This document shows, one piece after another, positions 36,006-46,589 of a stretch of DNA of 64,000 nt. Each line of letters starts with the position of its first letter. The first letter of the stretch is position 1. The notes under the pieces are model-generated. The model was not told the origin of the DNA. It searched no databases and was given only the letters and a program-made list of their open reading frames with translations. This DNA is from Prostheceraeus crozeri (taxonomy: Eukaryota; Platyhelminthes; Polycladida; Euryleptidae). The stretch is from the NCBI GenBank assembly GCA_907163375.1, contig CAJQUW010007813.1, positions 124,001 through 188,000 on the forward strand. Reading direction: 5' to 3'. Position numbers and translations under genes: made by a program.

Positions 36006-37640
36006 AGAGATTGGTGTTCTCCGATGACAGCTTATCATTAAAGAGTGCAAATATTCTCAAAGCTTTCAGCTAACTACACGCGAGAATTTAACGTGAGAGC
36101 ATCAAAGTGGCCATTGTACCAACTTAGTTGGAACAACAAGCGTGAATTGGCTGGTAATCCAACCTAAAAGTCTATCCGAACGTTTACCATCATAACCATT
36201 AGGACTATGCATTATTTCTGACTAACTGTTTACCACGTAGATTACCTTGACGGTGAATTATACAAATTATAAAGCTAAATAACAAACAATATTCTGTTTG
36301 TCTTACTTATGATTCTTTAATACGCTTGTATACGAGGTACCGGTAACCTAAGTTTATTAATAAATAGGTGATCCGAACCCATGTGGCACAAAATACGGCA
36401 TTTTGACGTATTGATGTATATTAGGATTAGTCAATAGCCAGTAGACGCAATTACAGATCCAATTACGATGGTGCAACACTCACTGCCTGCCTGAGATACA
36501 CCTGGCCGTTCAAGTCGGAAACCTGATTAGTAATTTAGACATACATCAAATAAGATTTAATAATGGGTAATTTTATATTAATAAATGAGTCTGAGAAACC
36601 TTTAAAAAACTATGATGCTGACGACTGGCTATTGTTTTATTTGTTCTAACGTTATGATTTTTTTATCGCTAACTGCCCTAGTGTGATGAATGGACTGTGT
36701 AAGGTAGGTGCAACTTAAATTGACTAATTAGCATACTTCCATAAATAAGGAGTGTCTAATATGTGGTTGAAAATTGCTGGTGTTCATGTGTATAGTATTC
36801 GTGCGATGTAAGTTGTAAGGTATGTGCAGTTTTCATTATATGATAGACCTTCGGTACTAACGCAATCGTCCCCTATAGGGGAGACTGGGGTGATTTGGAA
36901 TATGTTTTGTAAAAACTGCGCCACAGCTAATGAATGAAAGTGAATTTTAGATAGTGTGATAATTTGTGTCAATATCGATGATTAGCCATTCCCCAAAGTT
37001 TCATTGATAAACGGTCAATAGAATCCAAATACGTTACAATTTTGTATTCGAGATCAGGTGGGGATGCGTTGGCAGGGGTGGGGTGAGTTGGCATATGTGG
37101 GGAGATACGGGTTTTACTACTCTTATTACATCCACGTTTTTTCCGTCGATAAGTAAACAAGCTTAAATAGGTATCTTTGAATTTTGAATCTGAACAATTA
37201 TCGGTAATCGGTTACCTCTGAATAATTACGGTGCAGGTTGATTTTTACCGTTTTGTTAATTAAATTGTTAACAATCTTTACAGAATTAAAAGTTGTCAGT
37301 CAGTATTAGAAACTAATTTGATCAGAAATCTCTTGTTAAAACACGTTTGCTGGTAAAATATTATCTAATCAAAATCGAACTTATAGTCTGGTAAGCTCAA
37401 TATAAAAATGACGGAGACTTACTATTGCGTTTGGGGTCATTTTGGGTACCGACTATTGTGTTAGTACCGACCTTACTATTGGATACCGGTACTGTAGGTA
37501 TCAAGGAACTAGATGTCTTTTTTTATAAGTTATAATTTTGTTGTTTGCTGATTTATTGATTCATAACTACATATACAATGAACAATAAATACATCAATTA
37601 TAATTGATATCAGTTGATTTATAATTGATTTTTTACTTGT
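36006..37640. other. non-coding stretch upstream of the TNP2-like gene
   Basis: No gene recognised. G-rich phrases such as ACTGGGGTGATTTGG (36893) and GGGGTGAGTTGGCAT (37080), and repeats around GTACCG (37440-37500), could be terminal or subterminal sequence of the downstream transposon, but I could not find a matching inverted end. Confidence 0.35.
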
Positions 37641-37668
37641 CAGATAATTGTTTTTCTGTTACAATAGG

Positions 37669-39753
37669 ATGACTTCCTCTGATTCCGAAGATGGACTCAG
37701 TTTTGAAGCAAGAAAGAAACTAAAACGTCGGGCGTTACGTTTGAGATATAATGAACGTGTTAAAGTTCAGAATTTAAATGAAACCAGTTTTACTAGAATA
37801 GAGACCTCTTCTATGTCATCGCCATCGTCAATTTCGATTTCTGACGATATGCCAGAAAATGAAGCTCATGGAAGAGATGGTGAAAGTTTGACGTCTAAGG
37901 TGGATGGCAGTACAAGTTCCAGTTCTTCCAGTACAGACACCAATACAAGAGAAAATGAAGCTCTTAGTGGAAGGAATATAAGAGTGTTTCATGACTCCAC
38001 CACTTCCAATTCTTCCAGTTATCATTCGTCTTCTGATGAAGAACAGTTAAAAGAGAAAACTTTATGGGATGATTTGAAGGCTACTGTTATTGAAACACGA
38101 ATGAATCGCTATCAAGCAAACAGGGTTTTAGCAGACCTAAGACGACATGGTGTTGGACCTCTACCAGTCGATCATCGCACGTTAACACAGCAAAGAGATG
38201 ATTTCAAGGGTCGTATAAAAAATGTTTCCGGAATGAAATATTACTACTTTGGCTTACTTTCTCAGGTTAAAGTAGCATTGAAACATTACTCTGAGGCACA
38301 ATTGTCTAAGATTAATGAAGTAACTGTCATTGATAATATAGATGGTCTCCCTCTCTTTAAGAGCTCCAGTCAATCGTTCTGGCCGATATTAGGCAAGATA
38401 ACTAATTTGAACCCCAGTAATGTATTTTGTATTGCGTTGACGTGTGGTGCAGGCAAGCCACATGACTTAGAATTTCTGAGTGATTATGTTGCAGAAATAA
38501 TTAAGCTCACTTCAGAAGGTTTCATGTTCAATGGAAGTAGCTACAAGTTTAATGTAAGTGCCCATATTTGTGATGCTCCTGCGAGAAGCATGGTAAAGGG
38601 AACGAAGTCCTTTCACGCTTATTATGGCTGCGACTTTTGTGAGACTAAAGCGGATTATGACGGAAAAAGAATGACTTGGTTGAAGACAGATGGATTAGTT
38701 GAACGTACTAATCAAAGTTTTCGAAGTCGCACACAGGAACAACACCACAAGATCCTTTCACCTTTTGAGTTAACATCATGCGATATGATAGATTCATTTC
38801 CGATAGATTTCATGCATCAAGGCACTGGTACAATTCTAAAGTTGATTAAGTGGAGCATTCTTCCTCCAGATGGAAATGACCGCAGGCGCTCTTGTCGGAT
38901 GTCTGCATCTAATATTAAAATATTGAACTCACGATTATTAGCTTTAAGGAAATGCGTTCCTAATTGTTTTTCCAGAAGACCTAGGTCAATGACAGACCTT
39001 TTGCGTTTCAAAGCAACAGAGCTTCGCCAGATTTTGCTCTACACATCACGCTTGATATTCAAAGGGTTAATGGCATCAGATGCTCATTATGTTCATTTGT
39101 GCACTCTCAGTATGGCTTGTTGTTTATTAGTGGATAGCAGAACCGTATTTTCAGAGTCAGAAAGAGCTTGCAACTTACTCATTTCGTTTTGTGAACAGGC
39201 GAAGAGGCTTTATGGCAACTCTTTTATGGTATATAACATTCACTGTTTACTACATTTAACACGAGTGGCACGTGTTCATGGTAGTCTTGATTCCATCTCG
39301 GCCTACTGCTTCGAAAATTTTCTAGGCTCTTTGAAGCGCTCCGTCCGTTCTCCCAGAAATCCAATTGTTTCCGCTGTGAAGTACGTGTACGAGAAGCAGG
39401 AAATTTCAAATATACCTAGTAAAGAGAAAAAAATTTGTTCGTCCTACCCTAATAACTGCTATGTGGACATCGCTAATCAACTATGTTTCGAAGTTATCGA
39501 GATTCATTCTGATTCGATTATCGTTCGACAATTTCGTGGGACGTCGTACATTAGTAAGCCTTGTCCAACAGATATAATCGGTTGCCTATCAGTTAAGTTG
39601 AACCAATTTACCTATGTGTCGATGGATACAGGTCTACTTATATCGAAAAGACGAGCAATGAAAGTCGATCTCAATTTGATGGAAGGATTAGAGCAGCCAA
39701 ATACTGCTGTGTTCATATCTATGTTACATGATGAAAGTGAATCTCTATATTAG
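37669..39753 (+). CDS. TNP2-like (CACTA/EnSpm-type) transposase
   Basis: 694 codons from ATG 37669, chosen because it follows an acceptor-like TTACAATAG and opens with MTSSDSEDG. Residues 1-140 are Ser/acidic low complexity. The core has DNIDGLPLFKSS, a Cys cluster (YYGCDFCETKADYDGK) and an IDFMHQGTGTILKLI block, the arrangement of animal proteins related to the TNP2 transposase of CACTA elements. The frame is intact, unlike every transposase in the first 30 kb. A DUF4806-like gene follows on the same strand, a pairing seen in such elements. Catalytic residues cannot be named with confidence. Confidence 0.6.
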   Translation: MTSSDSEDGLSFEARKKLKRRALRLRYNERVKVQNLNETSFTRIETSSMSSPSSISISDDMPENEAHGRDGESLTSKVDGSTSSSSSSTDTNTRENEALSGRNIRVFHDSTTSNSSSYHSSSDEEQLKEKTLWDDLKATVIETRMNRYQANRVLADLRRHGVGPLPVDHRTLTQQRDDFKGRIKNVSGMKYYYFGLLSQVKVALKHYSEAQLSKINEVTVIDNIDGLPLFKSSSQSFWPILGKITNLNPSNVFCIALTCGAGKPHDLEFLSDYVAEIIKLTSEGFMFNGSSYKFNVSAHICDAPARSMVKGTKSFHAYYGCDFCETKADYDGKRMTWLKTDGLVERTNQSFRSRTQEQHHKILSPFELTSCDMIDSFPIDFMHQGTGTILKLIKWSILPPDGNDRRRSCRMSASNIKILNSRLLALRKCVPNCFSRRPRSMTDLLRFKATELRQILLYTSRLIFKGLMASDAHYVHLCTLSMACCLLVDSRTVFSESERACNLLISFCEQAKRLYGNSFMVYNIHCLLHLTRVARVHGSLDSISAYCFENFLGSLKRSVRSPRNPIVSAVKYVYEKQEISNIPSKEKKICSSYPNNCYVDIANQLCFEVIEIHSDSIIVRQFRGTSYISKPCPTDIIGCLSVKLNQFTYVSMDTGLLISKRRAMKVDLNLMEGLEQPNTAVFISMLHDESESLY

Positions 39754-39779
39754 GATGGACACTTTCTGTAATTTTACAG

Positions 39780-41413
39780 GATGACATCTCAGAAACGAAC
39801 AATTGTATCCCCTGTCCCCAAGTGGGATATTGCTGGCCAGTCACTGCCCAAGGTATGTTTCAATACTTTCTGATAATTTATGTTATATTATCAAACTCAT
39901 TTACTCTTACAGAAACAGTTCATAGTGTTCGATTTTTTGAAGAGCGTCCTAAAAGATATCTTGTTGTTCCTGATACATGGGTTAATGAAAACAAATGTTA
40001 TTGGCCTGATTCTGGATCGACCGATGAAGAGTAAGTATTACCGATTCACCAATTGCATAGCTTATATTGGTACTAATTAGATAATTCGAATATTTTTGTC
40101 TGCCTTACTATTCGTATCTCTTAACCTTATTTGTTCATGGTTTTGTGCATCCCTACTAGTCGTTTTGGCGGAACTTTCTCCTGGCTTCAGAAGTTTCGAA
40201 TACCTGTGTGGTAGATTAGTGCAGGTTGCATTTCATATTATTTTCTGGTTGTGGCACAGATAAGTGTTTCGTGTGTACAAGATATTCAATCCAGAAACTT
40301 TCATAATCCTGAGGATATAAGGATTATAAAAATCTATCATGGGATTGCAGTTGCGGTTCTATGGTAACGGATATAAGGTCTACATAACGAGTAGTGAGTT
40401 CAATGTCAAGCCATGTAATAAACATGCAGCAGCATGGCGGTCAAAAGCTGTCGGAATAAGACGAGCTGGTTGTCGTATAGATATGTGAAATCGACATGCT
40501 AAAAAATTGAGAAATGTAAGTTATGGATGTGTCTTCAGTAAATAAAAAGAAAGCAAAAATTCAAATTAAAAGAGATTGTATAAATATCATTTTAAAGAAG
40601 GACTTTTTCGACTTTTTTTCTCATTTCGAGTAACTACATGATCCATCCACGTACATAAATTACGTGGGTAGACTTTTAAGTAAATTTGTCGAATAAAACG
40701 ATTATTAATAATGACTTTATTTAATCTGATTTTCAGACGTGTGGCGTCTTTGATAAGGTCACATTCCGATCCAAATAGATCAAGTTGGATTCAGTTACCT
40801 GGAAAAGTGAAAGGACGATTCAACAGCTACGCAGAGGCTGATGCATACGTAGAGCATCGTCGAGGAACATCAGAGTCCGAATGTGACAGAATCAAGGAAA
40901 TCAGTGGTGAAATAAAACTTCAGGAACTTAAGTCATCGATAATGAGGGAAACTGTTAAAGGTAATGCGAACAGCAAGCGCATTTTTTATCTAATGATAGT
41001 GTTCATTTAAATTGCCTAGCTGAAAAGGAGACTTCCTTTTCTGTTGAGGGTTAGACGAATGTACATGGGTTTATACAAGCTCCTTTAATATACAGTAAAG
41101 TAATCTAACCTAGTGTTTTAAGTACCAGTACCCGTTTTTGTTGCTTCACAGATTTGAACACAGAAAAGAAGTCATCAAAGAGAATTAGGCCTCAAACGAA
41201 ACAAAGTAGTTCTCTCTTGGAGAGAGTATCGTCAACCCGAACGAATTATTCTGCAGGAAGGAGTCCTCAAATTAGAGAAAGATCCTGTCCGACCGAAAGA
41301 CACCTTCGGATCAACAAGTTCAACTCCTGGTAATTCTCAGGAAAATTTGACAGCCGCAAGCAGTTACGATTCTCAAGAAATCATTCCGAGGTCAGAAGAA
41401 CTCCATTTTATCA
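39780..41413 (+). CDS. DUF4806-like companion gene of the TNP2-like element, split by introns
   Basis: Supported exons: 39913-40030 (VHSVRFFEERPKRYLVVPDTWV, then KCYWPD), 40737-40960 (WIQLPGKVKGRFNSYAEADAYV, then a TSESE-like end) and one starting at 41152, Ser/Lys-rich. Splice sites GTAAGT, TTTTCAG and TTCACAG are good and phases 2 and 1 match across the first two junctions. A first exon near 39780-39852 (acceptor TTTTACAG, donor GTATGT) fits in phase. In the 41152 exon, the frame set by splicing stops at 41333, while another frame stays open to a donor at 41413, so a frameshift or different splice is possible. The W-rich N-terminal pattern is that of DUF4806 proteins. Confidence 0.5.
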
Positions 41414-42560
41414 CGGTAAGTCTGAAAAATATCTGTGTTATTTTTTGTCCATGGAAGTTTTATTAACTTCAATAATCTCTTCATTGACACTTTAACCGTC
41501 AACATTCCAATGTTGGAACCTGGCTTCAAACACATTAAATCTTGATATTAATATCATGCACGCATTTTTGCCTACTTTCCACTTCTTATTCTTGTTGGAC
41601 TCGATCAGAGTGGAATGAAAAGTATTGACATAGAAATCATTTCGTCGCAAACTGGTAGCTTACCCAAAGCATTATTGCGTTGTGCGTTATAAGACGGAAA
41701 CTCATTTATTGACTGACCCTCGTAAAACACATGTGCGCGTATGTACAATGATAAATCAGCAGTGCTTAATGATTCAAATACTAAATATCCGTGCTCTAAA
41801 TTCAGTGATGACAAGGCTTTAAACTGTACAGTATTCATTCAATTGTATATCTCACTTCGCACTTTTCTAACATGGAGGATAATAGTTTAATAAGAACTAA
41901 ACAGTTTCACGTCGAAAAGAGGCCTGATTTTACAACTTTTTTTACATGAAAAACGAGTATCTTGAAATACACATGGTTGGAAAAAATGAAAACAACCGAC
42001 TTGCGCATGTGCTTGGTAATTTGCGTTATCGATAGCCCTATCCGATAATTCGCATTTTTGCGTATATATATTGATCGGTCAAAAATTTTCTTTATTCTGA
42101 TGCATTCAATTGCGGTCTCTGTGACAAGGTTTTTCCTGTACTGTCAGCAGGGTCTCGGAGACTTGAAATTTTGATAGGACTCCGACTCCTGTCTCCAAAA
42201 GTTCTCCAGTCCTCTCAACTCAACATTTTGGCTCTAAAGTTAAGTAACTATTAAAAATGTCATTTATGTAAATAAAATTTTTACATGACTGGGTCACGAG
42301 CGATTTCAATGTCCTCAAAATCTTCCATATTATAGTTGTAATTTATGCATGTATATTACATGCTGTATATGGCCTGACAGATCAGTTTAGCTCAATCATC
42401 CCAAGAAGTAGTCCCAGCAACCATGCAAAGTGAATAATTGGCAGACATTATCATATTAAATGACCTATTGCGCTTGCGCCATGGCCTTAAGAAGAAACGA
42501 CTTTGAGCATCAAATTTTAACTTCACTTTATAGCATGTTAGTAGTAAGTAAAACTCCACT
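41414..42560. other. non-coding stretch
   Basis: No convincing frame on either strand. The right end of the TNP2-like element should lie here, but I could not identify its terminus. Confidence 0.4.
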
Positions 42561-42589
42561 TCTGGATAGCGCAAGATGGCCGCCATCGC

Positions 42590-42760
42590 TGACGTCCCCC
42601 CCTCTGGAACGGCAGAGTGTCGTGGTCGGCCGCCGTGGTGCTTTGAGTCTGACGTCCTCCCCCCCCTCTGGAACGGCAGAGTGTCGTGGTGTGCCGGCCA
42701 CGTGCGTCCGTCAGGTTCGCTGACGTCCCCCCCCTCTGGCCGACCATCGTATAGCGCGCG
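42590..42760. repeat. C-rich degenerate tandem repeat
   Basis: CTGACGTCC followed by a run of C and CTCTGGAACGGCAGAGTG occurs at 42588 and 42650, with a shortened third unit at 42720. GC-rich compared with the surroundings. The polypyrimidine CCCCCCCTCTGG also appears in the 293-bp repeats that follow, so the two arrays are related. Confidence 0.65.
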
Positions 42761-42820
42761 GTGATGTGGTGTCTACGTTGGCGTGGTGTGCCGGCCAGGT
42801 TGGGAGGGTGGTCTGTCGTA

Positions 42821-43600
42821 GCTCACCTGAAAAAATCCTAAGTGTCAGAGTGGCTTTGTATGGGTAAAATTTTGAAAATTTTCCAAAGTGTGGAATTTCG
42901 ACCTGGGACCGTCAACAAAACATTTTTCATCAAATTTCACTGACCCCGCCCCCGACAGCAATCTTCTAACTTTGGTTCTAGTGAACGGATTTTGTCTTAC
43001 GGCTACTCGTTTGAAAGAGGAGAAAAAACTGCTCCACGACATTTTTTGTTGCGAGTCAATCGGACCAGCCGTTCAAAAGTTAGAGCTGTTACAAGATTTT
43101 AGGTCGGAGCTCGCTCACCTGAAAAAATCCTAAGTGTCAGAGTGGCTTTGTATGGGTAAAATTTTGAAAATTTTCCAAAGTGTGGAATTTCGACCTGGGA
43201 CCTTCACCAAAACATTTTTCATCAAATTTCACTGACCCCCCCCCCCGACAGCAATCTTCTAACTTTGGTTCTAGTGAACGGATTTTGTCTTACAGCTACT
43301 CGTTTGAAAGAGGAGAAAAAACTGCTCCACGACATTTTTTGTTGCGAGTCAATCGGACCAGCCGTTCAAAAGTTAGAGCTGTTACAAGATTTTAGGTCGG
43401 AGCTCGCTCACCTGAAAAAATCCTAAGTGTCAGAGTGGCTTTGTATGGGTAAAATTTTGAAAATTTTCCAAAGTGTGGAATTTCGACCTGGGACCTTTAC
43501 CAAAACATTTTTCATCAAATTTCACTGACCTCCCCCCCCTCTGGACAGCTAGCTTCGATCTTGGCTTCTAGTGGACGGATTTTGTCGTGCAATAGCTCGT
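42821..43600. repeat. 293-bp tandem repeat, about 2.6 copies
   Basis: Units begin GCTCACCTGAAAAAATCC at 42821, 43113 and 43406. The first two are nearly identical through GGTCGGAGCTC; the third diverges after CACTGACC. Short frames inside are simply repeated. The array ends about 200 bases before the first gene of the Polinton and may mark or overlap its left terminus, but no matching inverted copy was found at the other side. Confidence 0.9.
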
Positions 43601-43813
43601 TTGAAAGCTAAGAGTGAGACAAATTCAGTGAAAGAAACGGCTTGTTCATATCTGTCTTCGTTTAGATGTGAGACGCCATTTAAGATTTTGGGAGATTGAC
43701 GAAAAACGACAGAGTTAGAATTCCACAGTGAGAATCATTCAATCGTTGAATTGCACGAGTGACGGACGCACATTTTCTCTCTCTCTAGTTCCCTATTCTA
43801 TTATCCAACTAAA

Positions 43814-44583
43814 ATGGTAAGTCGCTACTTTCCTCCCTCCCTTGAACGAAAACTTAATACAATCTTTTCCATTTTCAGGCATCTACTCCATCTGCTGCAC
43901 TAGTAGGACAAAATGGTGGTCAAACGTTACAAGGTTCGCTACGATCAGATCATCTACAACTGAGGCCAGTGGAAGAAACAACCAAGGTACATAATCCTAC
44001 ACCGCTACAGTGTAAATTTAAACAAGTCTTACGTTATGACGATCATGGTGTAGTACTCCAAAGGGGAATGCTCCCTTCCACGGATGTCAAGATAATGCAC
44101 AATCAGTATGGGGACTACATACTGATCCCCGTGAGTCCGTACATTCGCCACCAACTTGATATTATTGAGGAGTACGTGACATTAAATATGGATATTCCTA
44201 CTCCTCTTGCTCAAGAGTGGAAGGCGAGAGATGACAAGGATACTCCCTATAGAAAGATTTGGGATGGTAATCAAATTTGCCTACCGGTATCACATTGGTG
44301 CACTTACTATAAAAAGGAGGGAGATCATTCAACACCCATCACATGCGACGAGCTCGGAGAAGGTACTTGGGATATCCTTTTCAAAGTGAATGGGCTATAT
44401 TATGGTCGGCATAAGGATAATAAAATAGCCTCTCTCTCCATGCATATGGAATCCATCCTATATATTCCAAAACCACCCAACGTGGACGACATAATTGATC
44501 AAATCCTTAACAGCAGTTGTACGAAGCGCAAGTCGGAGAAGAATGCTGCATCAAAACGCAAATCAAAGAAGGAGAATTACTAG
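43814..44583 (+). CDS. Polinton early-position protein, unknown; ATG-only first exon
   Basis: Exon 1 is the ATG alone (43814-43816), followed by a 62-bp intron (GTAAGT...TTTCAG, 43817-43878) and exon 2 43879-44583, giving 235 residues. The body is beta-rich with a GTWDILFKVNGLYYGRHK segment, and the C-terminus is Lys/Arg-rich (KRKSEKNAASKRKSKK), likely nuclear localising or nucleic-acid binding. I do not recognise the family; the fold pattern and basic tail would suit a single-stranded-DNA-binding protein, but that is a guess. The same ATG-then-intron design recurs in the second element at 63291. Confidence 0.7.
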
Positions 44584-44617
44584 TCCTTTCCTAACTCTAC
44601 CCTATGACAATTCGCTT

Positions 44618-44743
44618 ATGTGCTTTGAGTGTCGTAGACGTGGTCTTATTAGATACATTTTACTTCTTCGTTGCCATCATATCATTTGTGTATTTTGTCG
44701 TGAAAAGCATCGATGTAATTCTTCATTTTGTAATATGTTATAG
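44618..44743 (+). CDS. small RING-like Cys/His protein (41 aa)
   Basis: A 41-codon frame starting MCFECRRRG. Cysteines and histidine are spaced C-x2-C-x13-C-x-H-x2-C-x2-C-x5-C-x4-C, close to a minimal RING finger, which binds two zinc ions and often recruits ubiquitin-conjugating enzymes. It lies 35 bases after the previous gene. Small size makes the call provisional, but the metal-ligand spacing is unlikely by chance, and a second RING-like gene lies 1.2 kb away. Confidence 0.5.
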   Translation: MCFECRRRGLIRYILLLRCHHIICVFCREKHRCNSSFCNML

Positions 44744-44795
44744 AACGTTTCCTTAGATGTGTAAATTTCCGTTTTAGGCTTCTATCATCATTTTT

Positions 44796-45326
44796 ATGGA
44801 TTGTGAGGGTGAACCTGTACAGGAGCTCAGTGATATTGCTATGAACAATTGGACATATCAGATTGTCAGTGTCTATCATCAACATGCCAACTGCAATCCC
44901 AATGTTGATCAATGGGCGAGAAAACACATTCATGGACTTAATCTGAAATATTTGCAAGACTATGGCTTTTCTTGTGAGAGTGCTCTTCTTATTGACTTTA
45001 AACGATGGTTAGTTGCTTTCAATGTTATACGCATCTTTTGTAATAATCCTGGTAAGGAGAGGAAAGTATTTCCCAATCTAATCATTGATGATATTTTGCT
45101 CCCACCTTGCGATAGTAGAGTGAATCAACATTATCATGAAGTCACGAAACGTTTTAAGGATTTGTCTGTTCCTATTTTGTCTGTTCGTTGTAGTAGCTAC
45201 GTTCATAACCAATGCTTCTTTCCTCCTTACCTCAGCACTGCCAAAGTCCTGTATGGTTATCATTGCTCGCTGTATGATAGTTACCAGCTGTATATATTTT
45301 ATCTCTTTCAAACCATTGATTTATAA
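44796..45326 (+). CDS. putative DEDD-type exonuclease-like protein
   Basis: 176 codons. The N-terminus has FMDCEGEPVQELS: a D-x-E pair after a hydrophobic strand, the first motif of DEDD 3'-5' exonucleases, and the strand (ASIIIF) begins just upstream of the ATG after an acceptor-like TTTTAG. ARKHIHGLN, FCNNPGKE and a Cys/His segment CSSYVHNQC follow. The true start may be a small upstream exon. Later catalytic acids cannot be assigned safely, so the function is inferred from motif I and general layout. Confidence 0.5.
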   Translation: MDCEGEPVQELSDIAMNNWTYQIVSVYHQHANCNPNVDQWARKHIHGLNLKYLQDYGFSCESALLIDFKRWLVAFNVIRIFCNNPGKERKVFPNLIIDDILLPPCDSRVNQHYHEVTKRFKDLSVPILSVRCSSYVHNQCFFPPYLSTAKVLYGYHCSLYDSYQLYIFYLFQTIDL

Positions 45327-45410
45327 TGCATGCTTGTTACTATTATTCAATAAATGTTACTATGAGAAGAGTTGTTTTCATGCAATGGATGGGTTAGATA
45401 AAGGGCAATC

Positions 45411-45821
45411 ATGTCTTTCTCAAACGACTGCGGAACATTACATTTTCATAGGCAAAGTTTAAAAGGAGCTGTTCAAGATTATGTGATAAATTTTCATAAA
45501 GATGAGACCGACATCGAAGCAGTGGTCGATGATGCTAGCACTCTATTTCTAGAGTTAATGAATACATTCTCTGATAGCATTGTCATGGCGCGATTAGTTG
45601 CGAAAATTAAGTTTAGTCATTTTGGAAAGGAAGAGGTGGAAAGTCGCTCTTTCCATTTTGCTTCTTATTCAATGGAAGTGGTAGATCACCCCGAAGAATT
45701 TTTTAAAAGACATATGATAAAAATTGCTGAACGTCTTAATGCATTTAACCATCATGGTAGCAGTCTAGTGATTGAAGCGATTTCAGATATTCACATTCAA
45801 CTTTCCATAAAGAAAAATTGA
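45411..45821 (+). CDS. Polinton protein resembling a polymerase N-terminal domain
   Basis: 136 codons with an acidic N-terminal third, then LFLELMNTFSDS and a beta region with RSFHFASYSMEV and FKRHMIKIAERLN. The layout LFxxLxN...K-I-K-[FY] resembles the frame at 63823 in the second element, where it stands in the position of a DNA-polymerase N-terminus. It could be a stand-alone copy of that domain; function unknown. Its stop is 3 bases before the next gene's ATG. Confidence 0.55.
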   Translation: MSFSNDCGTLHFHRQSLKGAVQDYVINFHKDETDIEAVVDDASTLFLELMNTFSDSIVMARLVAKIKFSHFGKEEVESRSFHFASYSMEVVDHPEEFFKRHMIKIAERLNAFNHHGSSLVIEAISDIHIQLSIKKN

Positions 45822-45823
45822 AA

Positions 45824-46147
45824 ATGCAGTGGTACTTGATTGTAGCACAACTGGTTTTCGAGCTATGTCTGCTCACTCTCGAAGTATATTCCTTCTGTAC
45901 ATGCATCTATTATTTAGAAAAGGCTAGCAAATTCATATCTTCAAAAAGACTTGCTATAGACATCAGTAACGGTGAAACTATGTGTTGTGATGTATGTAAG
46001 CGAAAGGATGGAAATGAAAAGCGCATCTTCAAGAGATGTAAGCACGCTTTTTGTCAACGCTGTTTCATACGTAATTGCATTCAACTTTGCAAATGTAACC
46101 ACTGTGACATTGCTCATTTCGAGTGTCACTTATGTCGCAATAGTTAG
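45824..46147 (+). CDS. membrane-anchored RING-like protein
   Basis: 107 codons from ATG 45824. The N-terminus is hydrophobic (WYLIVAQLVFELCLLTLEVY), probably one membrane helix or signal anchor. The C-terminal half has C-x2-C-x12-C-x-H-x3-C-x2-C and further CxxC/CxxC pairs, a RING-like zinc module (CKHAFCQRC). Membrane RING proteins are often ubiquitin ligases, and viral ones can target host proteins; that is family knowledge, not shown here. Confidence 0.65.
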   Translation: MQWYLIVAQLVFELCLLTLEVYSFCTCIYYLEKASKFISSKRLAIDISNGETMCCDVCKRKDGNEKRIFKRCKHAFCQRCFIRNCIQLCKCNHCDIAHFECHLCRNS

Positions 46148-46213
46148 TACCTATGCAAATGTGGTAAAGATAGGTTTTAGCAAAGACTAACACGGAAAAT
46201 GGCGAAACGTTAA

Positions 46214-46558
46214 ATGGCGAAACGTAAAAAGTCTTCAAAGTTTTCTTCAGCCATTCAAGCTCTCCGACGAATGAAAGCAAATCAGCGATACAATGCTATA
46301 CGACATGCCAACGATAAATTCATTCGTGAAATTATTTCTCATGTCAGAAAGTTGAGGACAAAGACATTAGCGCCAAAACAACGAAAGTTACTTAAGCGAT
46401 ATGCCACAAAATTGCGTTTCATCTCCAATCCTAAAGTCACCCTTCAAAGAAAGAGGAAAACTCTAACACAAAAGGGCGGTTTCCTTTCAGCAATACTTCC
46501 AATGATAGCTCCTGCCGTGGGCAACCTATTGGGAAATATCTTTGGCTCTAAGTGTTAA
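46214..46558 (+). CDS. basic capsid-accessory protein with C-terminal hydrophobic Gly segment
   Basis: 114 codons, strongly basic (KRKKSSK, KQRKLLKRY), ending in GGFLSAILPMIAPAVGNLLG. The basic body plus amphipathic Gly-rich tail occurs in small proteins beside F54H12.2-like capsid genes and recalls adenovirus core or membrane-lytic proteins (pX, pVI); a virion role is inferred. Upstream, the first 12 bases of the gene are duplicated (ATGGCGAAACGT at 46199 and 46214), the first copy being followed at once by TAA. Confidence 0.65.
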   Translation: MAKRKKSSKFSSAIQALRRMKANQRYNAIRHANDKFIREIISHVRKLRTKTLAPKQRKLLKRYATKLRFISNPKVTLQRKRKTLTQKGGFLSAILPMIAPAVGNLLGNIFGSKC

Positions 46559-46589
46559 TTATGCAAATGTTGAATCTCAAAGTAATAAA

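Noticed and set aside
36890..37100. ACTGGGGTGATTTGG / GGGGTGAGTTGGCAT as a CACTA-type end
   Set aside because: No inverted partner was found to the right of the transposase genes, so it was not called as a terminus.
42845..43400. Open frames in the 293-bp repeats
   Set aside because: They recur with the repeat, change frame between units and resemble no protein.
43600..43813. Left terminal inverted repeat of the Polinton matching the right arm
   Set aside because: Searched by eye for arm sequence here in either orientation and found none; the left border remains unknown.
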